This document shows positions 34,747 to 43,853 of a stretch of DNA of 64,000 nucleotides, one piece after another. The stretch is from Algicola sp. GTDB lineage: Bacteria > Bacteroidota > Bacteroidia > Flavobacteriales > Flavobacteriaceae. The position numbers were made by a program, and so were the translations under genes. How positions within the stretch are numbered: position 1 is the stretch's first letter; every line of letters starts with the position of its first letter. Where the stretch lies: the NCBI GenBank assembly GCA_018222835.1, contig JAAEZN010000003.1:1472-65471 (forward strand), written 5' to 3'. Under the pieces are notes generated by a model that had not been told where the DNA came from, searched no databases, and saw nothing but the letters and a program-made list of their open reading frames with translations.

Positions 34747-37700
34747 CTATGCAGAAACATTCTCTTTTTGAGGAGTAAAAGGCTGGAGCATCTTCAACGC
34801 TTTTTCTACATTGGTAATTCTGTCGAATGTAAGCAATAAACGGAGTCCATTTCGAGTCTCTTTTTCCTTAAGTTTCACCAATTGTGGATGTGTTTGGGCA
34901 TATTGAAGCACTTTGGTAAATGCAGGGCTTTGATAAAAACTAGATTGTTGGTCAGCGATAAAATAACCGATAAACTTACCTTTTTTCATGATGACCTTTT
35001 CCAGACCAATGTGGGTGGCGATCCATTTAATGCGGACAGAGTTCATTAAATCCACAGCTTGTTCTGGTAATTCTCCGAAGCGATCTACGAGTTGTGCCTC
35101 AAATTTTTGCAGACCTTCTTCGTCTTCAATACCATTTAATTGAGTGTACAGGTTCAGTCGCTCGGTAATATTATTGATGTAATCATCAGGGAAAAGCAAT
35201 TCAAAATCGGTGTCGAGCTGTAATTCTTTTACATAGACCTTTTCCTTATCACCCTCAACTTCTTCATATAACTCCTTGAACTCATTTTCCTTTAGTTCAT
35301 CAATCGCTTCGGACAGTATTTTTTGGTACGTCTCGAATCCAATTTCATTAATGAAGCCACTCTGCTCACCTCCCAAAAGGTCACCTGCGCCACGGATTTC
35401 CAAATCTTTCATGGCAATGTTGAAACCGCTACCTAAATCTGTGAATTGTTCCAACGCTTCGATACGTTTGCGTGCTTCTGGTGTCATCACTTCGTATGGA
35501 GGGGTTATAAAGTAACAGAAGGCCTTTTTGTTGCTTCGGCCTACGCGTCCCCGCATTTGGTGAAGGTCGCTCAACCCAAAATTGTTGGCATTGTGAATAA
35601 ATATGGTGTTCGCATTGGTCACGTCCAATCCACTTTCAATAATGGTGGTTGAAACCAATACATCAAACTCGCCATTCATAAACGAAAGCATTAACGATTC
35701 CAGTTTTTTGCCCTCCATTTGTCCATGTCCGATTCCGATTTTCGCATCAGGAACCAAACGTTGGATCATGCCTGCCACTTCCTTAATGTTCTCAATTCGG
35801 TTGTGGATAAAGAATACCTGTCCTCCCCGTTGGATTTCGTAAGACACAGCATCTCGGATAATTTCCTCGTTCAATCGAATTACTTGACTCTCGATCGGGT
35901 AACGGTTCGGTGGTGGTGTATTGATGACGGAAAGATCCCGGGCAGCCATCAAACTAAATTGAAGCGTTCGTGGTATTGGAGTGGCCGTTAAGGTAAGCAC
36001 ATCCACATTTTCTTTGATGGAACGTAATTTTTCCTTGACCGAAACCCCAAATTTTTGCTCCTCATCTACAATCAACAAGCCTAAATCTTTGAACTGTACA
36101 TTTTTGTTCACCAGTTGATGGGTGCCGATAATAATATCAACTTTACCAGCGGCCAAGCGCTCCAGAACATCCTTTTTTTCCTTGGCGGTACGGAAACGAT
36201 TCAGGTAATCCACTGTAACGGGCATTTCTTTCAAGCGTTCCTTGAATGTTCTGCTATGTTGAAATGCCAAAATAGTGGTGGGTACCAAAATAGCCACTTG
36301 CTTGCCATTATCCACCGCTTTAAATGCTGCACGTATGGCAACTTCCGTTTTCCCAAAACCTACATCGCCGCAGATTAGGCGATCCATAGGTCGTTCGCTC
36401 TCCATGTCCTTCTTTACGTCTTGGGTGCTCTTTTCCTGGTCAGGTGTATCCTCGTAGATGAATGATGCTTCCAGTTCGTGTTGCAGATAGCTGTCGGGAG
36501 CATATTGAAAACCTTTTTCCAATCTACGTTTGGCATAAACCTTTATAAGGTCGAAGGCAATCTTTTTAACCCTTGCCTTGGTTTTTTGCTTTAGTTTTTT
36601 CCAAGCAGCGGAACCAAGTTTGAAAATCTTTGGAGGCGCACCGTCCTTGCCATTGTATTTGGATATTTTGTGCAGTGAGTGGATACTGACGTAGAGAATA
36701 TCTCGATCGCCATATATTAATTTGATGGCTTCCTGTTTTTTGCCCTCCACGTCTATTTTTTGTAATCCGCCGAACTTGCCGATACCATGATCAATATGGG
36801 TCACATAATCACCAATTTCCAGTTTGTTAAGTTCTTTTAGTGTAATGGCCTGCTTTTTGGCATAGCCATTTTTTAGATGGAACTTATGGTAACGTTCAAA
36901 AATTTGATGGTCGGTATAGCAAGCAATCTTCAAATCTTGATCAACAAAACCTTGGAACAACGGAAATATTATAGTTTGATAATGGACAGTTTGGTCAACT
37001 TCATCAAAAATATCATGAAAACGTTTGGCCTGTTGTTCGGTAGAACAGAAAATATAGTTGTTGAAACCTGCATCTCGATTGGCGTTGAGATTTTCAATGA
37101 GCAGGTCGAACTTTTTATTGAAGGAGGGTTGTGGTTTGGTATGAAAGACGATTTCGTCACTTCGACTTCGCTCAGTGACCGTGTTGTCTGAACTTTGTGG
37201 GCTGAGCGGAGCCGAAGCTCCAATCTCAATACATAAATATTCCTGCAACTGCTCTTTCAGCAAAGCTGAATCCAAAAAAAGCTCTTTAGGTTGAGCGTGT
37301 TTGATATCCTTGCTCAACTTAGCAAAACTTTCTTCCGCTTTTTCAAAAAAGGAATCGATCCGGTCGTAGATCAAAGCAGGGTTCTTCGCAAAGACCACCG
37401 TGTAGGCTGAAATATATTTTAAGAAACTTTCCCGTATTTCCTCAGTGAACTTATTTTCCACATTCGGAATAATAGAGATTTTCTTCACTTTGTCCGTTGA
37501 AAGCTGTGTTTCCACATCAAAAGTTCGGATACTGTCCACTTCATCTCCAAAAAACTCGATACGGTAGGGTTCGTCGTGCGAGAATGAAAATACATCCACA
37601 ATACCTCCTCGAACCGAAAACTCTCCGGGTTCAGTAACAAAATCAACTCTTTTAAACTGATACTCAAAAAGCACTTCGTTTAAAAAATCCAACGAAATCT

Positions 37701-38169
37701 CATCTCCAATTTTGATCTTTTGGGTGTTCTTGTCCAGCTCCTTCCGCGTAACGACCTTTTCAAAAAGGGCATCGGGATAGGTGACGATGATGGCCGGCTT
37801 TTTTCTGGAGTTGATTCGGTTGAGCACTTCGGCGCGGAGCAATACGTTCGCATTGTCCGTTTCCTCTATTTGATAGGGCCTTCGGTAGCTGCCTGGATAA
37901 AAAAGCACATCTTTTTCTCCCAAGAGTTGCTCCAAATCATTCAAATGATAGGCCGCTTCCTCTTTATCGTTCAAAATCAACAAAAATGGAGATTCAGTTG
38001 ACTTGAAAGCTTCCGAAAGGACAAAGGATAACGAGGAACCCACTAGCCCTTTTAAATTGATTTTTCGTGAAGATCCTAAAGGGTTGTCTTGAGTTTGGGA
38101 AATAGTATCCCTCAGTTTCCCGAGTTGGGGAGACTGCTCAAAGAGTTGCGAAATCGGGGTTTTGGTCAA
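34747..38169 (-). CDS. mfd: Transcription-repair coupling factor Mfd
   Basis: Removes stalled RNA polymerase at DNA lesions and recruits UvrA. 1140 residues. UvrB-homology region at the N-terminus (about 50-300), RNA polymerase-interaction domain (YVTHIDHGIGKFGGLQKID, about 460-520), helicase domains with Walker A GDVGFGKTEVA (about 600), DEEQ box (LLIVDEEQKFG), TATPIPRTL, and the C-terminal TRCF domain. No ATG is available near the start: TTG 38169 fits, 12 nt after a likely transcription start. A 66-bp palindromic repeat is inserted in frame at residues about 317-338. Confidence 0.96.
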   Translation of the reverse strand: MTKTPISQLFEQSPQLGKLRDTISQTQDNPLGSSRKINLKGLVGSSLSFVLSEAFKSTESPFLLILNDKEEAAYHLNDLEQLLGEKDVLFYPGSYRRPYQIEETDNANVLLRAEVLNRINSRKKPAIIVTYPDALFEKVVTRKELDKNTQKIKIGDEISLDFLNEVLFEYQFKRVDFVTEPGEFSVRGGIVDVFSFSHDEPYRIEFFGDEVDSIRTFDVETQLSTDKVKKISIIPNVENKFTEEIRESFLKYISAYTVVFAKNPALIYDRIDSFFEKAEESFAKLSKDIKHAQPKELFLDSALLKEQLQEYLCIEIGASAPLSPQSSDNTVTERSRSDEIVFHTKPQPSFNKKFDLLIENLNANRDAGFNNYIFCSTEQQAKRFHDIFDEVDQTVHYQTIIFPLFQGFVDQDLKIACYTDHQIFERYHKFHLKNGYAKKQAITLKELNKLEIGDYVTHIDHGIGKFGGLQKIDVEGKKQEAIKLIYGDRDILYVSIHSLHKISKYNGKDGAPPKIFKLGSAAWKKLKQKTKARVKKIAFDLIKVYAKRRLEKGFQYAPDSYLQHELEASFIYEDTPDQEKSTQDVKKDMESERPMDRLICGDVGFGKTEVAIRAAFKAVDNGKQVAILVPTTILAFQHSRTFKERLKEMPVTVDYLNRFRTAKEKKDVLERLAAGKVDIIIGTHQLVNKNVQFKDLGLLIVDEEQKFGVSVKEKLRSIKENVDVLTLTATPIPRTLQFSLMAARDLSVINTPPPNRYPIESQVIRLNEEIIRDAVSYEIQRGGQVFFIHNRIENIKEVAGMIQRLVPDAKIGIGHGQMEGKKLESLMLSFMNGEFDVLVSTTIIESGLDVTNANTIFIHNANNFGLSDLHQMRGRVGRSNKKAFCYFITPPYEVMTPEARKRIEALEQFTDLGSGFNIAMKDLEIRGAGDLLGGEQSGFINEIGFETYQKILSEAIDELKENEFKELYEEVEGDKEKVYVKELQLDTDFELLFPDDYINNITERLNLYTQLNGIEDEEGLQKFEAQLVDRFGELPEQAVDLMNSVRIKWIATHIGLEKVIMKKGKFIGYFIADQQSSFYQSPAFTKVLQYAQTHPQLVKLKEKETRNGLRLLLTFDRITNVEKALKMLQPFTPQKENVSA
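37156..37221. repeat. Palindromic repeat element inside the mfd reading frame
   Basis: Arms CTTCGACTTCGCTCAG (37160-37175) and CTGAGCGGAGCCGAAG (37202-37217) pair at 14 of 16 positions; the left arm is itself flanked by GTCAC/GTGAC. The 66 bp equal 22 codons, so the frame is kept. The encoded linker reads SAPLSPQSSDNTVTERSRSD. Confidence 0.85.
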
Positions 38170-38186
38170 TCCAAAAAACTTTGTGG

Positions 38187-38194
38187 CAAAGATA
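38187..38194 (-). promoter_or_regulatory. Bacteroidota -7 element of mfd
   Basis: On the minus strand TATCTTTG matches TAnnTTTG exactly, 17 bp upstream of the TTG start at 38169. This implies a very short leader and supports the TTG start. No clear -33 TTG. Confidence 0.55.
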
Positions 38195-38298
38195 AACCGC
38201 TGAAACTTTTACTAAAAATGTTTTTTTTGGTTTCTTGCCATTTTGTTGTTTGATAATTTTTTGACCCTAATGGCACCAATTACCTCGAATTATTCTTT

Positions 38299-38325
38299 GC
38301 CATTTCGTACTGAGTCGAGAAATCT
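38299..38325. repeat. Half copy of the palindromic repeat
   Basis: GCCATTTCGTACTGAGTC followed by GAGAAATCT matches the right arm of the 75-bp elements (GTCATTTCG...GAGAAATCT). No left arm is present. Intergenic between mfd and pdeM. Confidence 0.7.
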
Positions 38326-38346
38326 TGTAATCTATTTACGATGAGA

Positions 38347-38365
38347 TGCTGAATCAAGTTCAGCA
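38347..38365. terminator. Small hairpin downstream of pdeM
   Basis: TGCTGAA (38347-38353), 5-base loop, TTCAGCA (38359-38365): perfect 7-bp stem, 14 bp past the pdeM stop on the minus strand. No T run follows, so termination is uncertain; it may be part of the repeat family. Confidence 0.4.
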
Positions 38366-38378
38366 TAACGTACATTAT

Positions 38379-39011
38379 CTAAACTTTAAAAATACTATCC
38401 TCTGCGATGGCATATACTTCATCCGATTTTTTTGGATCAAGGGAGTGGGTTCCCGTGAATTGCCCAAAAGCAGGTAATATCATTTGATTCTCAGATTTAA
38501 AAAAGCAGGGCAATTTTAAACGGTCTTTTCCAATTCCTTTGAGTTTAATAGAGGGGTGAACGTGCCCACAAAAGGTAAAATGACTCTCTCGTTCCTCGGG
38601 ATGATGGGTCAAAAGAAAAGAATCGATAATCAACTCTGGGAATATGGAAATCTTCAGTTTTTCGAATTTTTCTGGAGCAATAATGTCGTGGTTGCCTGTA
38701 ACCAAAAGTATTTCTGTTGGGGTTTTAGCGACCCAATTCTCGAACAATTCCCATTCCTTGTTGAGCGATGAATGAAAGAGGTCGCCCAAAAAACAGATTT
38801 GAAAAGGTTGAAAATCGGACACGATTTTATCCAGTAGTAAAAAGTTTTGGTGAATGGCCTTTCTCGGAACGGCTGCCCCAAACTTTCTAAAGTGGGATAC
38901 CTTGCCCAAATGCACATCACTGATCAGCAAGAGTGATTTCTCTTCCCAAAATAATCCACCCAAAGGGTGTAGATGAAATTCTTGATTTTGTATTTTAATT
39001 TTTTGAATCAT
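38379..39011 (-). CDS. pdeM: Ligase-associated DNA-damage-response metallophosphoesterase PdeM
   Basis: Calcineurin-like phosphoesterase/endonuclease. I start it at ATG 39011 (MIQKIKIQNQEFHLHPLGG), 210 residues; the frame from 39047 would begin inside a repeat. Metal-binding motifs: SDVHLGK, GDLFHS, TGNHD, LLTHHPE and CGHVHP. PdeM genes normally sit with an ATP-dependent DNA ligase, a nuclease and an Lhr-like helicase; here only the helicase is present, just upstream, separated by a palindromic repeat block. Confidence 0.9.
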   Translation of the reverse strand: MIQKIKIQNQEFHLHPLGGLFWEEKSLLLISDVHLGKVSHFRKFGAAVPRKAIHQNFLLLDKIVSDFQPFQICFLGDLFHSSLNKEWELFENWVAKTPTEILLVTGNHDIIAPEKFEKLKISIFPELIIDSFLLTHHPEERESHFTFCGHVHPSIKLKGIGKDRLKLPCFFKSENQMILPAFGQFTGTHSLDPKKSDEVYAIAEDSIFKV

Positions 39012-39042
39012 TTGTGTCAGATTCTTCAAATGTACTTTAATT

Positions 39043-39126
39043 GTCATTTCGAACCGAGATAAGCAAGTGTGAGAAATCTATTTTTAGATTTCTCAATCGT
39101 CGTTGCACTTCTCATTTCGAAATGAC
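39043..39126. repeat. 84-bp palindromic repeat element between pdeM and helicase
   Basis: Left part 39043-39079 starts GTCATTTCGAA and ends GAGAAATCT; after six bases, right part 39086-39126 starts AGATTTCTC and ends TTCGAAATGAC. The arms are in the opposite order to the 75-bp elements, with the GAGAAATCT/AGATTTCTC pair next to the loop. Confidence 0.88.
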
Positions 39127-39181
39127 CCCATGGCGTTATGTTGAATTTGTTTCAGTATCTCAAACAGATGCGGTTCTATGC

Positions 39182-39205
39182 GATGCTTCGACTACGCTCA
39201 ACATC
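39182..39205. repeat. Repeat fragment upstream of pdeM block
   Basis: GATGCTTCGACTACGCTCA then ACATC: GATG/CATC ends around the CTTCGACTACGCTCA core that also occurs in metG and mfd. Confidence 0.75.
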
Positions 39206-39240
39206 CGAACGATACTTCTTGCATGCATGTTTTTTGGAAG

Positions 39241-41688
39241 TTATTTGGTTAATTTATCAACCATTCGCTTAATACGGTCCGCCAATTTTTCGTTAGACAG
39301 TTTTTCCCGTAACCGGTCCGTAACAATCGGGAAGGAGAGGGGCGTGGGTTGAGAACACTTTTTCCAAACAATTTCCTGTTGGGCAATGCGCTCCAATGCC
39401 AATCGTAAACGACCTTCCTCCAATTGGTGCTCAAAGGTTTCGGTATAGGCTTGTTGATACAGCAAATTATCATCTTCAAAATCTCGGAAAACATCAAATA
39501 GCAATTCCGAACTGCTTTGCAGGTGTTTCATTTTGATGCCTTTTTCGGGATAGCCCGTAAAAACCATACCGCTGATAACGGCAATGTCGCGGAACTTTCT
39601 ACGTGCCATTTCGTTGGAATTCAAGCTTTTTTGTAGGTCGGACAACATGTAATCTGGGGTAAATAGGTTGTTGTCCAGAATTTCCTGAACGTCAATTTCC
39701 CGATCGGACAACAATTCAAAACCATAGTCGTTGAAAGCGAGCGAACAGGTAATTGGGTTCAATAAACTAATGCGATATGCCAGCAGACTGCTCATTCCCT
39801 CGTGGATGGCCCTTCCTTCAAATGGGTAGAACATATGATGGTAGCCATCACGGGTTTGGAAGGTTTCAATCAAGAATTGATGGGGTTGTGGAACAATACT
39901 TTCCTCTCGTTGTTTGGAGAACATTTGTTCTAATGCCTGTATTTCTTGGGATTGTTCTGAAAACTCCAATTTAGCTGTGTAGAGTTCTTGACGCAGCAAC
40001 TCTGACATTTTTGCGGAAAAACTTAATCGCCCTCCCATCCAACTGGGTACTTTGTTGGTTCTTTTTTGGGAATTGCGAACGTGTGCCGACATTCCTTTGA
40101 TTCTAATAAACTCCAAATTTCGGCCAGCGAAGGTAAAAACATCGCCCGGGCTCAATTTGGAGATAAAGTACTCTTCAATTGTTCCAATATATCCTCCCTT
40201 TTGATAACGAACAGAAATAGAGGCATCCCCGACAATGGTTCCGATTTGAAAACGGTGCCGCATGGCCACAGCTCTACTGTTCACTTTAAATTTCCCATCT
40301 TCTTCAATTTCCACTTTTTTGTATTCGTCGTAGCTCTTCAGGCTTTGACTTCCCATCACTAAAAAATTAAGTAACCATTGCCATTGTTCTTTCGAAACGG
40401 CCTGATAGCAAAATGTCTGTTTTATCTCGGGATAAATCTCATCAGGATAAAATCCATCAGAAACAGCTAAAGTGGTCAAATATTGAATAAGGACATCGAA
40501 ACTGTTCAGGTAGGGGATACGGTCTTCAACAGCACTGTTCAGTACGGCCTTCTGCATTGCTGAAGCTTCGACCAGTTCTATGGCATGCGTAGGTAAAAAA
40601 TGGATAACACTTTCCTTTCCTGGTCGATGGCCACTGCGCCCAGCGCGCTGCAAAAAACGGGCAACTCCCTTCGGGCCGCCAATCTGTACAACAGTTTCCA
40701 CAGGGGCAAAATCCACTCCAAGGTCTAAGCTCGACGTGCAGACGACGGCTTTGAGACTTTCGTTACGGATGGCCTGTTCCACCCATAATCGGGTTTCTTT
40801 GTTGATACTGCCATGGTGCATGGCCATTTCCCCCGCGAATTCAGGATATTTTTCCAAGATTTTTTGGAACCAGATTTCGCATTGGCTCCGGGTGTTGGTG
40901 AATAGCAAGGTGGTTTTGCTGCCGTTGATAATGGGCACTACTTGGTCTAAAAGATGCAATCCCAAATGCCCGCGCCAAGGAAAAGTTTCCATTTCCTTTG
41001 GAATAATACTTTTTACGGTAATCTTTTTATTGAGGTCGGACTTTACCAATATAGAATTGCCCAGTTCGGGTGTGGTGGGCCCCAACAGTACTTCCCGAGC
41101 CTGTTCCAAATTGCCTATGGTAGCCGATATGCCCCAAATACGTAATTCTTTACAGATGGTTTTTAACCTAGAAAGCCCCAATTCCATTTGTACGCCTCGT
41201 TTGGTGCCTAAAAGCTCGTGCCATTCGTCAACCACAATGGCAGAGCAGTTTTTAAAAGTTTTTGCATAACCTTTGGAGGATAGTAATAATTGTAAGCTTT
41301 CCGGTGTGGTGATCAACAGGTCGGGCATGTTGGTTCGCATTTTTGCCCGTTCCTTTGCAGATGTGTCCCCGGTGCGGATACCAACCGTCATTTGTGTGCC
41401 TAAATCTTGGGTGATACGTTCTGCCGATTGTTTGATTTCTTGCGAAAGTGCTCGGAGGGGGGTGATCCAAATGGCTTTTAGTCCTTTTTTGTGATTGGTT
41501 TTATACTCCGGATTGTTTTTGATGTAGTTGAGTACAATCGGAAACCAAAGTGCATAGGTTTTACCACTTCCGGTCGGGGCATTTAAAAGACCGTGCTTGC
41601 CGTTCAAAAAAGCTTTCCAAGTTTCTTTTTGAAAGGGGAATGGTTGCCATTTTTGCTCTTGGAACCATTTTTCAGCGATATGGTACAA
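39241..41688 (-). CDS. Ligase-associated DNA-damage-response DExH helicase (Lhr-like)
   Basis: 815-residue superfamily 2 helicase. Walker A in LLNAPTGSGKTYALWFP (about residues 33-49), DEWH box in IVVDEWHELLGTKRG, motif III SATIGN, motifs V-VI in CTSSLDLGVDFAPV and FLQRAGRSGHRPG, then the winged-helix and Lhr core. Works with PdeM and a DNA ligase in a Bacteroidota repair pathway inferred from gene neighbourhoods. No ATG precedes MYHIAEKWF-like residues; the start is TTG 41688 and an in-frame stop lies 54 bp upstream. Confidence 0.92.
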   Translation of the reverse strand: MYHIAEKWFQEQKWQPFPFQKETWKAFLNGKHGLLNAPTGSGKTYALWFPIVLNYIKNNPEYKTNHKKGLKAIWITPLRALSQEIKQSAERITQDLGTQMTVGIRTGDTSAKERAKMRTNMPDLLITTPESLQLLLSSKGYAKTFKNCSAIVVDEWHELLGTKRGVQMELGLSRLKTICKELRIWGISATIGNLEQAREVLLGPTTPELGNSILVKSDLNKKITVKSIIPKEMETFPWRGHLGLHLLDQVVPIINGSKTTLLFTNTRSQCEIWFQKILEKYPEFAGEMAMHHGSINKETRLWVEQAIRNESLKAVVCTSSLDLGVDFAPVETVVQIGGPKGVARFLQRAGRSGHRPGKESVIHFLPTHAIELVEASAMQKAVLNSAVEDRIPYLNSFDVLIQYLTTLAVSDGFYPDEIYPEIKQTFCYQAVSKEQWQWLLNFLVMGSQSLKSYDEYKKVEIEEDGKFKVNSRAVAMRHRFQIGTIVGDASISVRYQKGGYIGTIEEYFISKLSPGDVFTFAGRNLEFIRIKGMSAHVRNSQKRTNKVPSWMGGRLSFSAKMSELLRQELYTAKLEFSEQSQEIQALEQMFSKQREESIVPQPHQFLIETFQTRDGYHHMFYPFEGRAIHEGMSSLLAYRISLLNPITCSLAFNDYGFELLSDREIDVQEILDNNLFTPDYMLSDLQKSLNSNEMARRKFRDIAVISGMVFTGYPEKGIKMKHLQSSSELLFDVFRDFEDDNLLYQQAYTETFEHQLEEGRLRLALERIAQQEIVWKKCSQPTPLSFPIVTDRLREKLSNEKLADRIKRMVDKLTK

Positions 41689-41748
41689 ATCGGATTCTTG
41701 CAGGTGTACGGTGCTTTGGATTGAAAAATACGAATTTCTTTAATGGGT

Positions 41749-41783
41749 TTGTGCCTTCAATTTTGTGATAAGATTTATATTTG
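41749..41783 (+). promoter_or_regulatory. Bacteroidota promoter of the TerB-like gene
   Basis: -33-type TTG at 41749-41751 and -7 box TATATTTG at 41776-41783 (exact TAnnTTTG), 24 bp apart, slightly more than the usual 17-23. The -7 box ends 18 bp before the ATG at 41802. It overlaps the divergent helicase start. Confidence 0.6.
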
Positions 41784-41801
41784 TGCCACAAAAATTAATA
41801 T

Positions 41802-42230
41802 ATGCCAATTTTAGACCTTTACGAGCACGGAGACCATAGGAAAAACATGGCACATTTTGCCACATTGGCGAGTTTGGCTGCTGTTGATGGAGAAATCAAT
41901 GAGAAGGAGATGGAAGTCCTTAAAAAGTTTGCCTTTAAGCTAAATATCAGTGATGAGGAGTTTAAGGAGGTAATGAGAAAGGAAAACAAATATCCTATTG
42001 AAACTCCGCACAGTGGCGAGAAGAGGTACAAAAGGCTATTTGAATTTTTCCAGATTATTTTCTCCGATCATGATATTGATGATGAGGAGCGCAGAATTGT
42101 AGAAAAGTATGCCGTAGGTTTGGGCTTTTCTCCAAAGACCGCTGCTAACATCATCGATAAGTCCATCAATATCTTTACAGGAAGAATCCCATTTGAGGAT
42201 TATCACGAATTGGTAAAGAGAAATAGCTAG
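41802..42230 (+). CDS. TerB-like (tellurite resistance TerB domain) protein
   Basis: 142 residues, all-helical with paired acidic, EF-hand-like turns: [19 protein letters not shown] and [18 protein letters not shown], characteristic of the TerB fold (D-G-x-I/D-D-x-E-R). TerB domains are linked to metal sensing and stress; as a single-domain protein its role is unknown. Cytoplasmic. Convergent with fbp, overlapping by 4 bp. Confidence 0.82.
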   Translation: MPILDLYEHGDHRKNMAHFATLASLAAVDGEINEKEMEVLKKFAFKLNISDEEFKEVMRKENKYPIETPHSGEKRYKRLFEFFQIIFSDHDIDDEERRIVEKYAVGLGFSPKTAANIIDKSINIFTGRIPFEDYHELVKRNS

Positions 42231-43234
42231 TATTTAGCCATAAATTCTTCAGCCTTTTTAACCATTTTTTTGCTTCCGCAGAAAAAGGGCACTCTTTCGT
42301 GCAACTCAGTAGGTTGTATGTCCATAATGCGTCTAAAGCCATCACTTGCTTTGCCATTGGCTTGTTCTGCCAAGAACGCCATAGGGTTACATTCGTACAG
42401 CAAGCGTAGTTTTCCGTTATGGGCTTTACTACTTTTAGGGTACATATAGATTCCCCCTTTGATCATGTTCCTATGGAAATCGGAAACCAATGAACCAATA
42501 TACCTCGAGGTATAAGGGCGGTCCCCTTCTTCCATTTGGCAATATTTAATGTAGTCTTTGACTCCTTGTGGAAAATGGATATAGTTTCCCTCGTTCACAG
42601 AATAAATCTGACCTGTTTCTGGAAATTGCATATTGGGATGGGAGAGGTAAAAGGTTCCTAGAGCAGGATTCAAGGTAAATCCATTAACCCCATGCCCGGT
42701 AGTGTACACGTACATGGTTGAGGTGCCATAAATAATGTATCCTGCTGCAATTTGATTTCTTCCGGGCTGGAGAAAATCTTCCAGGGTAACCGGAGTACCC
42801 ACTGGTGTGACCCTTCTGTAAATGGAAAAAATGGTTCCAACAGATACATTTACATCAATATTGGAAGAACCATCCAAAGGATCTATAAGAACCACATATT
42901 TATTCTTGTGTTGTTTGTCAAAACTATTTATGCTGATAAAGTCATCTTCTTCCTCCGACGCTATACCACAAACGATTTCTCTATTTTTTAGCGTTTCAAT
43001 AAATTTTTCGTTGGCCAGCACATCCAATTTTTGTTGATTTTCCCCTTGGATGTTGGTGTCTCCCGCAGCACCGATTATGTCCACGAGACCGGCTTTGTTT
43101 ACTTCGTGATTAACTACTTTCGCGGCTAAACGGATACCGTTGAGCAGTCTTGATAATTCCCCAGAAGTGTATTGAAATGATTCTTGATTGGCGATAATGA
43201 ACTCACCCATCGTGAGCCGCTGTTTGTCAAACAT
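42227..43234 (-). CDS. fbp: Fructose-1,6-bisphosphatase, class I
   Basis: Gluconeogenic phosphatase converting fructose-1,6-bisphosphate to fructose-6-phosphate. I start it at ATG 43234 ([13 protein letters not shown]), 335 residues; a TTG at 43261 is also in frame. Motifs: [13 protein letters not shown] (acidic metal site), [40 protein letters not shown], and [35 protein letters not shown] near the C-terminus. Cytoplasmic. Confidence 0.95.
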   Translation of the reverse strand: MFDKQRLTMGEFIIANQESFQYTSGELSRLLNGIRLAAKVVNHEVNKAGLVDIIGAAGDTNIQGENQQKLDVLANEKFIETLKNREIVCGIASEEEDDFISINSFDKQHKNKYVVLIDPLDGSSNIDVNVSVGTIFSIYRRVTPVGTPVTLEDFLQPGRNQIAAGYIIYGTSTMYVYTTGHGVNGFTLNPALGTFYLSHPNMQFPETGQIYSVNEGNYIHFPQGVKDYIKYCQMEEGDRPYTSRYIGSLVSDFHRNMIKGGIYMYPKSSKAHNGKLRLLYECNPMAFLAEQANGKASDGFRRIMDIQPTELHERVPFFCGSKKMVKKAEEFMAKY

Positions 43235-43318
43235 AGGAAAGGATGTTTTATTTAAGGACAAATATCGGGCATTTTGTGAAACTACAACGTTTTCGCGAAC
43301 CTTTAATTATGTATTTTT

Positions 43319-43326
43319 ATAACTTT
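43319..43326 (+). promoter_or_regulatory. Bacteroidota -7 element of acetyltransferase/aspartokinase operon
   Basis: TAACTTTG matches TAnnTTTG exactly and lies 20 bp before the ATG at 43347. No clear -33 TTG is visible. Confidence 0.5.
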
Positions 43327-43346
43327 GAGTTTTATTTGTAACAATT

Positions 43347-43829
43347 ATGGAATATACAATAAGAAAGGCTCGTATCGAGGATATGGAGCAGGTACTGAAT
43401 TTGGTGCAGGAACTGGCTGATTTTGAGAAAGAACCAAATGCTGTAGAAGTGACCAAAGACGATTTGGTAAAAGATGGCTTTGGTGAGCAAAAAATGTTTC
43501 AATGTTTTGTGGCAGAAACCGAGAAAGGAATTGTTGGCATAGCATTAGTGTACCCAAGATATTCTACTTGGAAAGGTCCCGTTATCCATTTAGAGGATTT
43601 AATCGTTTCCGAAAAAATGAGAGGAAGTGGATTGGGAACTGCTTTATTGGACCAAGTGGTAAAATATGGTGCCGACCTCGGGGTTAAACGGATTAGCTGG
43701 GAAGTTTTGGATTGGAACGAACCGGCCATAGATTTTTACGAGAAAAAAGGAGCCAATGTGCTACGGGATTGGGATGTAGTGCAATTGGATGAAAAAGGAA
43801 TAAAAAAATATTTGGAACGTCTGGATTAG
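43347..43829 (+). CDS. GNAT acetyltransferase, diamine-acetyltransferase-like
   Basis: 160 residues with the SAT/diamine-acetyltransferase pattern: YTIRKARIEDMEQVLNLVQELADFEKEP at the start, YPRYSTWKGPVIHLEDLIVSEKMRGSGLGTALLDQV with the acetyl-CoA-binding R-G-x-G-x-G, and SWEVLDWNEPAIDFYEKKGA. Acetylates a small amine, perhaps a polyamine or amino acid. 24 bp upstream of the aspartokinase, same strand, so one transcript. Confidence 0.88.
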   Translation: MEYTIRKARIEDMEQVLNLVQELADFEKEPNAVEVTKDDLVKDGFGEQKMFQCFVAETEKGIVGIALVYPRYSTWKGPVIHLEDLIVSEKMRGSGLGTALLDQVVKYGADLGVKRISWEVLDWNEPAIDFYEKKGANVLRDWDVVQLDEKGIKKYLERLD

Positions 43830-43853
43830 ATAAGAAAACTAGGAGATAAATAG

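Noticed and set aside
33236-39205. CRISPR array from recurring short repeats
   Set aside because: Copies are palindromic, scattered and irregularly spaced; no spacers or cas genes.
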